From: Kalmusia sp. IMI 367209
Taxonomy: Eukaryota > Ascomycota > Dothideomycetes > Pleosporales > Didymosphaeriaceae
DNA length: 64,000 nucleotides
Direction: 5' to 3'
Assembly: GCA_027946365.1 (NCBI GenBank)
Contig: JAPEUQ010000003.1
Location: 992,001-1,056,000 of the forward strand
The number at the start of each line of letters is the position of its first letter. Within the stretch, counting starts at the first letter, position 1. A program made the position numbers and the translations under genes. A model generated the notes under the pieces. It saw only the letters and a list, made by a program, of their open reading frames with translations, was not told the origin of the DNA and did not search any database. Below, piece by piece: positions 36,932-46,903 of this stretch.

Positions 36932-38187
36932 CTATGCAGACCGCGTAGAGGCTCCGGAATACTCGTAAATGTACAGCTCGACTCTCTCTTCGCCAGCTCT
37001 TTCATCCCCAGGAAGCGGGAAGCCAATCGTGTCTATGGTTTGGAAGTTGGCTTCAGACATGAGATCGAAGAAGACATCTTCGCTTGAATGGCGCTTTTTC
37101 ATTGCGATTGCGACGGTGACGGTGGGCGAAAGAGTGGCTACCTGACGTATGGTGTTGACCAATGCTGGGCTACCGGTATAGTTCAGTGGAGAGATCGAGG
37201 CTACGAGCATTCCAACTCACCTGCTATCAGCATTGTACGTGCAATCTGCTGCTACAATGAGGTCTACTCCCTGCTTGAACATAGTTTTTGAGACAGTTCT
37301 CTCCCAATCCAACTCATGAAATGCTATAGAAGCGTCTAATTTTGGTCTCGCCAGGTTAACGTTCGATGTTACGATCTCTTGCGCCTCAGGAAGATCAGTG
37401 AGGTAAACATCTACCCCGGGAACTAACCGGGCTAAGGTGATACCAACCTATGCTGTTATAAGCTGCAGCCTGTTCGATTTGTGTAGGGTATCATTACCAT
37501 ACCGCACCCGCTACCTAGTTCTAAGACATGTAGTTGTGGGTCAGATATTCGTTGACAGGCTTGCCTTTTCACCTTTCCAAGTGTCCTCGAACCTTCAAGA
37601 AGGTGAGGTAAATGGCAAGATAGAGTAATTCCGGCATCCCTGTAGATATCAACATAAGAACGATCATTCACACGTTTGGAGTATTACCAGAGATGACGAG
37701 CGATGCTCTCACCCGTCTCTTCGAGTATTCGGCAGAGATGCTGACCCACCTGAAAGCGCCTCTCGACCGTCCTTACAGCTTCTAAACTACCGATGAAATT
37801 GAAAGGCGCGCTCCAGGCGGATACTACTCCGGATGTGTCGTCTTCGAGTAATCTTTCGAATTCATCATATTGAGACTTCGGCTCGGCGCCTATTCGAACA
37901 AGTAAAGGCCCCTTTTCTTTATAGCTCCTACTCAATGGAAGAGTGACTGGAAGACTTCGCATTCCCTCGCTCCATTTTATGGTCTTCCAGATAATGATGT
38001 TGTTGGTTTCATTTGTGATGCCCAATGTGGAGGTATCCTCAATCAATTCGGCGGACAGGGTCAGATCGCTTGGGAGGAATGAGTCGCCTAGGTCGGATGT
38101 GATGGTAATTAGGCAATATACATTTGCGCTGGGTTGGTTTTTCTCTTTGACTATTCGTGGTGTCTTGAGAAAACGAATGTAGCGCAT
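36932..38187 (-). CDS. Putative protein lysine methyltransferase (METTL21/FAM86-like)
   Basis: Exons 38187-37688, 37639-37498, 37447-37221 and 37169-36932 join to 368 residues. The ATG at 38187 (MRYIRFLKTPRIV) is the first in frame. The SAM-binding fold is visible from about residue 190: LWDAGITLSCHLPHLL, motif I VLELGSGCGMVGI, acidic post-I YLTDLPEA, LDWE, and the post-II segment VAADCTYNADS, close to the D-x-x-Y motif of family 16 methyltransferases. These proteins methylate lysines on translation factors and chaperones in the cytosol or nucleus; the target here is unknown. The N-terminal half is a family-specific region of low recognisability. The phase is right at all three introns. Confidence 0.85.
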
Positions 38188-38575
38188 TGTTACGAACTCG
38201 AACCTGCCCGAGGTCAAGGCTCTTTACTGTACAAAGTAATCAAGATGATTTAGCCTCGAAGAAAATATAGTGAGTGATAAGCGTATTAGCTATCGTCGGT
38301 TTTGATAGTGAATGCACCCCGCACGTGAATCGTGCGCGCCAAACGGGCCGCCTTCGGGGCTAGACGTCAATACCCGAGCGTCAACTACAGTTCAGCAGTT
38401 CAGCACCTTGCATCAGCCTTCAACATCCCTCGCCTCCCTCTCCCTGCGCCAGCAAGCGCATCTGCATTTTTAATCCGCAACCTCAATGCGCCAACTGTTA
38501 GCAGCGCGTCAACGCTGCTTCATCCTCGCCGTTCCCTCCCAACCACCTCATTGATCGACTACTACCTCCGGCGCA
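38188..38575. promoter_or_regulatory. Divergent promoter region
   Basis: 388 bp between the methyltransferase start (minus) and the acidic unknown protein (plus). Both promoters must lie here. The right half is pyrimidine-rich, as is common before fungal start codons. No specific site is assigned. Confidence 0.45.
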
Positions 38576-40063
38576 ATGTACCGCCGCGGCGACCCTCGCT
38601 GGAACCGCACCCTCCAAAACATCACCGATACTGTCGAGCATGCAAACGAATCTGCGCAGGAGGGTCTATACAGCTTTACGCATACCTACGTCAATCCGTG
38701 TTTCGCGGGCATAACGCAATGTGTCAACGCTTGCACTGCGCCTTGTTTCCCGTCGCATAATGATAGAAGACGGCATCGCGCGCGGTCGCGTGGGCGCGCA
38801 GAGCAGAGCTTTGATTTCTACGACGACTGGGAAGAGGACGAAGACGACGGGCTACTGGGCTGGGGTAACGATAATCTAGACAGGCTGTGGGGTGGCACAA
38901 GCAACTACGGGACTGCGTCGCAGCCTGGGCGGCAGCGCACAATGAGCTATGGGAATCGGAACCGCGATCCGAGATTTAGCAGGCAGCGGAGGAAGAGCGC
39001 GGTGCCGCCACACGATGGTGGACCCGATCCGACGATTATCCCTAGCTCCTCGTATTTTGGCTTTTTGGGCAGATTGCCTTTCAAGATTGGGGGCAAAGTT
39101 CTACGGTATAAGCCCTCAGCCGCCGACTTGACGGAGCATCTTGGACAATCAAGGAGAAGCTATGAAGAGGTTAGAGAAGGGGACGAAGCGCAACCTTTGA
39201 TTGAAGAAAGCGATGAAGAAGCGGATGCGCAGCAGGGAAACGACTGGAAAACACATGGGCGCAAGCGCAGCCAAACGGATGCCTCAGGTCACACTACAGA
39301 CTCGTTCAGTTCGCGAGGCGACATCTTCCCAAGTGAGGACGAATTAGACGACGCCGTACCGTTAGACGATGAATTTGCCGTGGCACTCGAGCGGAGAACG
39401 ACAGGACAATGGCATGACGATACAAGCAGCGGGAAGAACCGCGCGCGATCTGGCAGTAAAAGCAAAAGACCCTCTGCGTCACGCATTTCAACCAAATCAG
39501 CCTCATCGCGCAATACACAGGAGTCTGGGCGGAGAAGTGAGGAAGCCAGTATCATGCGGTTGTCCTCGGAACCGATTGACAAGATGCCTACACTGTCCGA
39601 CCTCAAGCAAGAAGAGGAACAGCTCCGTCTAGAAGAAGAAACTGAAGTCGAGCGCAAGCGACAGGAAGCAAAACATCTAGCAGTCAAACGTGGTCTAGCC
39701 GCAGAACAACATCTCCAAGTTCCCGGACGGCGGTCGCCTTCCCCAAACCCTCCCTCCTCTCCAGGTTCCCATCCTTCAGCAACTATGTCGCCACAGTCTT
39801 CGCCCTTCATGCTGCGCAGTCCAAGCGAAGCGGACCAAGACTCGGAGATTGTTTTGTCGCCCTTACCAACTGTAGATACGCAGACAATGCCGGACAGCAG
39901 CTCATTTCACGTCGATGACTCTGATTATTCGAGTCTTGCGCCTACGCCAAACAGACCGCTCTCGCTAAGGGATGAGCCAAGAGATGTGCCTGCGCCTGCC
40001 AAATCAGACGAATCGAATTTTGTGCCCGCGCGACTGCCGTACTTCAGTGCGCAGCCTGGTTGA
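38576..40063 (+). CDS. Conserved-looking acidic unknown protein
   Basis: Intronless, 495 residues. The N-terminus (MYRRGDPRWNR, then an N-x-T-bearing helix and a Cys-containing segment with FAGITQC and TAPCF) looks compact and conserved, and is followed by a basic then a strongly acidic patch (YDDWEEDEDDGLLGWG). A second short hydrophobic motif (YFGFLGRLPFKIGGKVLRYKPS) sits near residue 160. The remainder is disordered, Ser/Glu-rich, with a charged coiled-coil at about residues 340-385. I recall fungal proteins of this build only as uncharacterised. There is no signal peptide and no clear membrane span. Function unknown. Confidence 0.75.
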   Translation: MYRRGDPRWNRTLQNITDTVEHANESAQEGLYSFTHTYVNPCFAGITQCVNACTAPCFPSHNDRRRHRARSRGRAEQSFDFYDDWEEDEDDGLLGWGNDNLDRLWGGTSNYGTASQPGRQRTMSYGNRNRDPRFSRQRRKSAVPPHDGGPDPTIIPSSSYFGFLGRLPFKIGGKVLRYKPSAADLTEHLGQSRRSYEEVREGDEAQPLIEESDEEADAQQGNDWKTHGRKRSQTDASGHTTDSFSSRGDIFPSEDELDDAVPLDDEFAVALERRTTGQWHDDTSSGKNRARSGSKSKRPSASRISTKSASSRNTQESGRRSEEASIMRLSSEPIDKMPTLSDLKQEEEQLRLEEETEVERKRQEAKHLAVKRGLAAEQHLQVPGRRSPSPNPPSSPGSHPSATMSPQSSPFMLRSPSEADQDSEIVLSPLPTVDTQTMPDSSSFHVDDSDYSSLAPTPNRPLSLRDEPRDVPAPAKSDESNFVPARLPYFSAQPG

Positions 40064-40426
40064 ATGGAGTCGGGCAACCTACCATGACCGTTCCTACCAT
40101 ACCTAGTCACACAGTAGCGGAAATATGAACTGCATAAGGCGAGGCGTGGTTCTCTAGCTGAGTGCAAGCTTGGGCTTGATGTGTACTCCCGCCTGATGTT
40201 GGAATACTTGCACGGCAGTCGACCATCGCATTGTAATTACGGATTAAAAATGCATGCACGAGGGAGCGAGAATAGAACATAGAGGGAAAGTAAGCATGAC
40301 GCGGAGCATGGAGTAAATAATGGCCTGAGAAGCATTTGTACTATGGGTATCAAGAAGCAGCATGCGCATTGTATGTAGAGCAACGACCGAGATGATTGTA
40401 TGAATGAGGACGTTTATTGACCTAGC
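40064..40426. other. Convergent 3-prime flanks, no gene seen
   Basis: About 360 bp between two gene ends. Nothing recognised. Confidence 0.6.
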
Positions 40427-41788
40427 TCATAGCCCACCAAACGTAATAGGCTTCTTTGTTAAACCCTGATAGATCTCATCTAAGACACCCCTCTTCCTCT
40501 TCTTGCTTTCATCCTTCGCCTCGCGTTCTTGCTCCGCTTCCTCATCTAACTCGGCGTCTTCCTCTGTGCGCGGTTTCCACGCTGATATGCTACCGTCCGC
40601 GTGCGCGGAGTATAACTCTACGTCGTGAGCGCGCCACGTCAGTGCTGTAATCTTGTCCTTAATGTTACGCTGGCCTTTGGTTTGCACTTCGTGTACGCGC
40701 TTTTGCTGTTCTGGACGGCGCAGTCGGCGAAACAACTTGCCGTCGAAGAGTTCATAAGCTAAGATCTCGTGTTCATTCGGATAGAATAGAACGTCTTGCC
40801 CAGGTTGTAGGTAGTCCGTCGGGGCGAGTACGGGTATGCAAGGTGCTAGACCTGAGTTCTTGACCATGGGGCCAAAGTTCGCGAGCGTGTTTGCACCGGT
40901 GTCTGTGTCCCAGACGCGGATGCGCTGGTCGTGTCCGCATGTTACCAAATGGTGGCCGTCTTCCGTCCATAAGATGCCGTTGACGGGGCCTCGATGTGCT
41001 TTTCCTTGTGACGAGTTGCGAGTGAATGATGAAGAAGGCTTGGCCAACACACCAGTTGAGTCTTCAAGATCTAGCACACCCAGTTCGCCTTTGCTGCGGC
41101 GAATGTCCCAGAAGCGCACACTACCGTCTGTTGCCCCACTAGCGAGTATGTGCTCCCGGGTTGGACTCCAGGCCGTGCTAAGGATAGCCCCCGAGTGTCC
41201 AGCGAGCGAGTGTGTGTTCGCGCCAGAGCGCAGGTCGACAAGGCGCACAGAGGGAGATTGACTTGCGCATGCGACCAAAAGGTGCGAGGCGATCGGTGAA
41301 AGCGCGATATTGTAGACAACGGAATCGAGGTCGAAGGACGCAGATGGCGCGAGCGTTTCGCTGGAGTAGATCTTTACTGTGTGGTCGTATGACGAGGTAA
41401 GGAACGCCAGGCTATCGAACGGATAGAATGCAATCTGTGTAATTCCCAGCTTGTGCTCTTCTGCCGTCTTGCTCACGACGGAGAGCGGTGCATAGGTGGG
41501 GTATCCGTCCGTGCTGGTGGGCTGAGACTCGAGATCCCATATTGCGATCGAGGAATCCGCGCCGCCGGACAGTAAGTACCTGCCTTCGAATCGGTCGATG
41601 GTGAGCGCATTAACGCCTGAGACGTGCGCTGGCTGGCGTTCATTTGGGTCGTCGTCGGAAGGTAATCGTTCGCTGAAGTTCACGGAGGACGGTTGGAGCG
41701 CGTAAACGAGACGCGATGCGACGGCGCGTTTGACAACATTGTGCGAGTTGCTACCGTATGCGCGGTTGATGAGATGTTGCGTGGTCAT
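40427..41788 (-). CDS. WD40 protein of CSA/ERCC8 (Rad28) type
   Basis: Intronless, 453 residues, ATG at 41788. WD40 repeats are visible at GRYLLSGGADSSIAIWDLE, FLTSSYDHTVKIYSS, LVACASQSPSVRLVDLR, ILASGATDGSVRFWDIR, HLVTCGHDQRIRVWDTD and LYSAHADGSISAWKP. The order and wording (HRGPVNGILWTEDGHHLVTCGHD) match CSA, which in animals is the substrate receptor of a Cul4-DDB1 ubiquitin ligase for transcription-coupled repair; yeast Rad28 is its homologue. D-x-R motifs after WD (WDIR, VDLR) fit DDB1 binding. The C-terminal tail is acidic then basic (KKRKRG) and could be a nuclear signal. The family call is good; the repair role is by homology. Confidence 0.88.
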   Translation of the reverse strand: MTTQHLINRAYGSNSHNVVKRAVASRLVYALQPSSVNFSERLPSDDDPNERQPAHVSGVNALTIDRFEGRYLLSGGADSSIAIWDLESQPTSTDGYPTYAPLSVVSKTAEEHKLGITQIAFYPFDSLAFLTSSYDHTVKIYSSETLAPSASFDLDSVVYNIALSPIASHLLVACASQSPSVRLVDLRSGANTHSLAGHSGAILSTAWSPTREHILASGATDGSVRFWDIRRSKGELGVLDLEDSTGVLAKPSSSFTRNSSQGKAHRGPVNGILWTEDGHHLVTCGHDQRIRVWDTDTGANTLANFGPMVKNSGLAPCIPVLAPTDYLQPGQDVLFYPNEHEILAYELFDGKLFRRLRRPEQQKRVHEVQTKGQRNIKDKITALTWRAHDVELYSAHADGSISAWKPRTEEDAELDEEAEQEREAKDESKKRKRGVLDEIYQGLTKKPITFGGL

Positions 41789-41979
41789 ATGCGACTACAT
41801 GCTTCAGCGCTATGGTGTCCAGGTTTGAGGATGGTGGTAGCCTTGAGAATGGAGCTATGGCTCTAAAGGTGAAGGGTTACGTAAGGGCCCGCATTCACTT
41901 GCTACTCTTCTTTTAGCCTAGCCTCATCTTCAAGGTTTCTCGCCGTCCACGTGAGCGCTCTTCTTCTACCTACAATCTA
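41789..41979. promoter_or_regulatory. Short bidirectional promoter
   Basis: Only 191 bp separate the start codons of the CSA-like gene (minus) and the Rrn10-like gene (plus). Both transcripts must be driven from here, so shared control is likely. No factor site is assigned. Confidence 0.5.
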
Positions 41980-42631
41980 ATGGAGGGGCGAAACTTGAGT
42001 AGGGGGCACCTGAAGCGGCCGCTCTCTGATGTTTCTTCGGAAAATGAAAGCTCATCCGAGACCAATGGGCTAAGAAGGCCAACGGTATATGATGCTGTAG
42101 CAGGTAAATGCACATCATCCCCGTCAAGTTGCGCATACACGTGTATTGACTACCTCTTAAGGCAACGTCACACAATCAGGTTTCTTCACTACAAAAGCCA
42201 GCGAGCAGAAGCGTGCGAACCAACGCTTGCGTCCAGACGAAGTGCTCTTCAAGAAACTGAATGCGCCCACACGATACGAGGAGACAGACTATTACTTCGC
42301 TCACAGGAATCTGCCACCAACCCAGAAACTTCCTTCAGGCGATTTACTAAGCGCGCTTCATGAATACGTTTCGATGCTCTATGCCAGATCACAGGAGAAG
42401 GGGGCGCCGAAGACGTGGAAGTGCATGGACGAAACGGCACTGATCGCTTTAGGTATCTTGCTGGAAGAGACCGCGAAAGAGACGCTGGGTGAAACAGGTG
42501 ATCTTGCATTAGTCGAAGCTGTGAGGGACGATGAGGAAGAGGCATTTGCGAATGAAGAAGAGCGTGGGAGGGAGAGGAAAGAGAAGCTACTCGAGCATAT
42601 GGAAAAGCTTCGTCAAGACAAGCTTCACTGA
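41980..42631 (+). CDS. Possible Rrn10-like RNA polymerase I UAF subunit
   Basis: Exons 41980-42103 and 42162-42631 join to 197 residues. The core reads PDEVLFKKLNAP, then LPSGDLLSALHEYVSMLY and MDETALIALGILLEETAKE, ending in an acidic coiled-coil tail. As I recall yeast Rrn10, its core has the same order: D-E-V-L, a P-D-x-D-L helix with paired H/Y residues, and F-D-E-T-S-L-I-T-L-G-L-L-I-E. Rrn10 is part of the upstream activating factor for rDNA transcription. The resemblance is from memory and covers about 80 residues, so it is a hypothesis. The N-terminal 50 residues are Ser-rich and disordered. If wrong, this is a conserved fungal unknown. Confidence 0.6.
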
Positions 42632-42978
42632 ACAAAGACTAGACAGCGCATGCGTAACTACCTAGTTCACTTCTGCTCGATCTAAATTCTATGAGACTTG
42701 GTACGCGTCCTGTGTGCAGATACGAGTCTAGGTAGTAGCACAGGACGTAAATTGCGGCAACGCTTCGTATAAACCAAGCTACACTACACCGTACCCATGC
42801 ATAAGCTCTACTATGTTACTGTATAGGGGCGCCTGCATCGTGGCTTCCTTCTCAGCATACTGTTGGCTTGGCGGCAACCCGGAGGTAGGAACATCCACAT
42901 CCGACCATGTTGAAACCTCGAGCACCCGGTATCCCGTTATCCTCTCTTTCAATCGTAAATTTACTCGCTCATTCAGCT
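42632..42978. other. Intergenic interval upstream of mnd1
   Basis: About 347 bp; holds the mnd1 promoter. Apart from an ACGCGT at 42703, no feature stands out. Confidence 0.5.
42703..42708. promoter_or_regulatory. ACGCGT upstream of mnd1
   Basis: Perfect MCB-type hexamer 271 bp upstream of the proposed mnd1 ATG. Tentative, as the word is frequent in this window. Confidence 0.22.
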
Positions 42979-43734
42979 ATGGTGGGTTAGACGGCCGACC
43001 CTGCAATAGCTACCGCTAACAGTACCCTAGGCGCCTAAAATTACCGCCAATACTACCAAAATGGCTACCATCCTGGCGTGGTTCCACAAGACCGCCGTTG
43101 CACACAGCATCAAAGACCTCGAGAAGACACTTCCCCAAATTGGATCCATCAGCGGCATGCAAGTGAAGGACTATTTGCAAGCTCTCCAAGATGAAAACAT
43201 GATTCGTGTCGAGAAGATTGGCAGTGGTAACTGGTACTGGAGTTTCCCAAGTGATGCGAAGAAGGCGAAGGAAGCTGCACTCGAAAAGGCTCAAGAAGAG
43301 TACAACAAGGCACACGCTATGACTACGGAGCTGCAGGCGAAGGTTGACGAGGCGGGAGCTGCACGTGGCGAGGAGGACGATATTCTGGCGGACACAGGTA
43401 CGAGTCGCCTATTCCCTTTGCTATTTAGCTTACTGGCGCAGGCATGGACCGCAAGTCTCTCGTCACTAAACACGCCGACCTTCTAAAAGAGCTCGAGAAA
43501 CTTCGACAAGAGTTGGCTGCCTACAGCGAGCAGGACCCAGTTGAGGTGGACAAGAAGAAGGGTGAGACCCAACAATTACAGACTGAGGTCGAAAAGTATA
43601 CCGATCACATTCTCAGCATGGAAGATTGGCTTAAGGAGCATATTGGTGGCGACCCTGAGCAGATGATGCAGACAAAGCGTATGTTGTACGATGATGAGTA
43701 CGATGAAGAGGAGGGTGGCTTACGTGAGGTATGA
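42979..43734 (+). CDS. mnd1: Meiotic recombination protein Mnd1
   Basis: Mnd1 pairs with Hop2 to help Dmc1 and Rad51 in strand exchange during meiosis. Proposed coding exons: 42979-42981 (ATG only), 43031-43397 and 43442-43734, giving 220 residues. The first exon is chosen because the in-frame sequence upstream of the internal ATG at 43061 opens as APKITANTTK directly after a CTAG acceptor, and fungal Mnd1 proteins begin MAPK. The winged-helix N-terminus shows HSIKDLEKTLPQI, MQVKDYLQALQDE and the hallmark IGSGNWYWSFPS. Coiled coils follow, and the C-terminal TDHILSMEDWLKEHIG and Asp/Glu-rich end match the family. If the ATG exon is wrong, translation would start at 43061 and lack ten residues. 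Confidence 0.92.
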
Positions 43735-44413
43735 TCTGTGATCTAAGTGCTCAGAGTCACTGGTGGCGAACTTCGTGTGATCTCGCACAAGGTGCAATCT
43801 TGGTAGTATTTATGGGCTTCATGTATCGCTTCATATGAGCGACCTTGTTCGCGAGACTCTCCTTACGGATAGCTACGCACCGCCGAGCGCGCATGAAAAT
43901 AAGCCATAGGCAATTAAATGAATCATCTCGAATCATCTTGTGGCTATGCACGCCTTTGCTTCACAGGTGCTCCTGAGTCACCATCATGACTGTGCTTGAG
44001 GCTGATTTTGGTGGCTTATTTCCTGGGCCCCACTTGTGCACATGTGCACTTGATTCGCTTCCGGCCCGCGTCATAATAGTCATTTCTCGCAAACCCTCAA
44101 CACCCAGCAGCCAGCGTCCGGCATATAACCATTCGCATAACATCGCCGCCTCCAATTCCTAAATATTATACTCGCCCTTCGGAGAAGAGCTTTAGGCTTT
44201 CTGTGGCCCTTGCACATTTACTATACACATTGCGATACCGAGCAGCTTCAGTGACAGGGCCACATTGCGAGAACAAGATACTATCGACGAAGAGCTTTCT
44301 TTCAGTGAAAAGAAGTGGACAGGCATTCCGCAAAGTAAGCTTCTTTTGGCCTTGATCCATCATTGTGCTCATCTAGAGTCAGCTTCCTGGCGCACAGCTT
44401 TCAATTACCCCGC
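43735..44413. other. Intergenic interval, no gene seen
   Basis: About 680 bp between mnd1 and hel2. It holds the hel2 promoter and leader. The frame at 44265-44681 overlaps the Gly/Arg-rich start of hel2 and is a shadow. Confidence 0.55.
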
Positions 44414-46903
44414 ATGGACGCTCCGACGAGCGCAAGCAACTCTGCACCTGGAGGCGCGCCTGAAGCCCTCAATCCCACCAGCCCGTCTCGTCGCGGAGGA
44501 AGGGGTAGAGGTCGAGGCCGGGGTTCCCACCCGGGAGGTTCAGAGCAAGATCGCGAACAGACAGGCGGGAGGGGCCGCGGAAGAGGAGGCACTCAACCTA
44601 GTCGCGGACGAGGTCGAGGAAACCGTGACAGCGGAGGCAATCGGGGCGGACGGCTATCAGACAAGGGCAAGGCGCCCATAACAAACGCGTCGGACGAGCA
44701 AGGCACCCGAGCAGCGCCTGTTCAGCCAGCCGTACCAGAAGCGGACGCAGACGCGGAAGAGGGCGAAGTGTGCTTCATCTGCGCATCGCCCGTTCAGCAT
44801 ACGGCTGTCGCGCCTTGCAATCACCGATCCTGTCACATCTGCTCCTTGCGATTACGAGCCTTATACAAAACGAAGACATGCGCGCATTGTAGGACCGAGT
44901 CCGACCACGTAATATTCACGGATGATCCGGCCAAGAACTATGAAGATTTCGCGCCTGCCGACTTCTATAAATCGGATGATGGCCTAGGAATACACTTTGA
45001 GAACCTCGAGACATACGACGATACGCGATTGCTACTCCAATACAATTGTCCGGATGGTGACTGCGATGTTGCTTGCTTGGGTTGGCCAGACTTGCACCGC
45101 CATGTCAAGACGGCGCACGGAAAAGTCATGTGGTACGATTTTTTTATTACGCGATTTCAATCTTGCAAGCATTGAGACACTCTACTAACATCGCGCAGCG
45201 ATCTCTGCACGCGGAACAAAAAGGTTTTCACTCACGAACATGAGCTTTTTACTTTTGCCGAACTCCGGAAGCATCAGAAATTCGGGGACGACAACCCAGG
45301 AGCCATCGACCAGAGTGGATTCAAGGGTCATCCTGAATGTGGCTTCTGCCGACAAAGATTTTACGGTGACGACGAGTTATACACACATTGCCGAGAGAAG
45401 CATGAGCGTTGTCACCTTTGCGACCGCCGTAGCGATGGCAGGAAGCCACAGTATTATCGCGATTACAATGACCTAGAAGATCACTTTCGAAAGGATCATT
45501 TCTTATGCCCGGACAGAGAATGTTTAGAAAAGAAGTTCATCGTCTTCGACTCAGAGATGGATCTCAAGGCGCATCAGTTGGAGACACACCCGAATGGACT
45601 CTCAAAAGACGCGTTACGAGATGCTCGGAGAGTGGATATGTCTGGCTTCCAACTTCGCTCGTATGAGCAAGAACAAGATGGAAGACACCGCGGGGCACCC
45701 AATCGAGATGGTAGAGGTGGCCGAGGAGGTCGAGCAGGTCGAGGGCGCGATCCTAACTCTGAGCCGCTACCCCCTTCGTCTGCCCAGCCAATGTCGAGGG
45801 CTGAGCTTGCTTACCAGCGACAGATGGCTCTACAGAATTCGTCGTCGGCATCCGGTGGACCTTTTCGCGGAGAACTTGCGGCCGGGCCCACGCCGATGGA
45901 AGCATTTGCAGCCCGACCTCGAACATCAACGGCAGAGCCGCCCACGGTGACGGTATCCCGCCCCACGGCGACTCCTGCCAACGATGTTTCAAACGGCGTT
46001 GGCCAATTAAGTCTAAATGCGTCCGCATCCAACTCGGTGCCGCAGACACCTCAAGAGCAAGCACGATTATTAAGACATAATGCGGTCACGGAGCGGGCCG
46101 TCACCATGCTACGCAACAATCAGACAAAGTTGCAGGAGTTTCGATCGAGCATCTCGGCCTATCGCAATTCGAAGATAACGGCTACGCAACTTATCGAGGG
46201 GTTCTTCGCCCTCTTCGATACGGGATCTGCTGAACTGGGCAAGCTTGTCAAGGAACTGGCAGACATCTTTGAGATACAGTCGAAGCGCGAAAACCTGCTG
46301 AAAGCATGGAGTGACTGGAAGGCGATCAACGAAGACTATCCATCTCTTCCTGGATCGGCCACGGGGCAGTCACTGAACGGCGGGCCAACAGCCCATGGCG
46401 GTTCAAGGGTGCTGAGGCTGAAGAGTTCCACGGCTCAGTCGTCACGGTCAGCAGTCAATAGACAGGCAAGCTGGAACAACGCGGCGACGAGCAGCGTGTT
46501 CCCCGCGCTACCCGCTGCGTCGTCGAGCCGGATAGGAGCGAAGCCAGGACAGACACCCTGGGCAAAGTCTACGTCTTCGGCCTCACCCCGGGCGTCGCCG
46601 ATGGCGTCGCGTGCAGCGTCTTCGACAGCGTTGAACAAGAGCAGCCTCACGGATGCCTTTCCGGCGCTTCCTGCCGCGCCGAAGCCGACAAGCACCTTTT
46701 TCAGCCCCGGGTACACTGGCGCCGGCGTGCGGAGGGACAATAGCGGACGCAACACACCAGCCAATGCTTGGGGTGCAGGTGTAGGAGGTGGAGGGCTGGG
46801 GTCGAGCAGCGCGGTGGGTGCACCGACTGGAGAGGAAGCTGGAGGGGCGGGGAAGAAGAAGGGCAACAAGAACAAGAAACAGACGCTTTTCCACTTTGGT
46901 TAA
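44414..46903 (+). CDS. hel2: RING E3 ubiquitin ligase Hel2/ZNF598
   Basis: Exons 44414-45132 and 45199-46903 join to 807 residues. Hel2 ubiquitinates small-subunit proteins of collided ribosomes and starts ribosome-associated quality control. The N-terminus is Gly/Arg-rich (RGRGRG repeats) and may bind RNA. The RING domain begins at Cys120: CFIC, HRSCHIC, CAHC. Several C2H2-like fingers follow in the Hel2 arrangement: YNCPDGDCDVACLG, CDLCTRNKKVFTHEHELFT, HPECGFCRQRFY, RCHLCDR and HFLCPDREC. A helical domain lies near residues 560-640. The long Ser/Ala-rich tail ends in KKKGNKNKKQTLFHFG, a lysine-rich end typical of the fungal proteins. The intron splits CDLC. The ATG at 44414 is the first in frame. 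Confidence 0.93.

Noticed and set aside
28443..43734. Idea of a functional DNA-maintenance gene cluster (cdc6, msh3, CSA-like, mnd1)
   Set aside because: They are interleaved with unrelated genes on both strands; such closeness is expected by chance among housekeeping genes.
44265..44681. 138-codon frame over the start of hel2
   Set aside because: It overlaps the Gly/Arg-rich Hel2 N-terminus in another frame and carries no motif.
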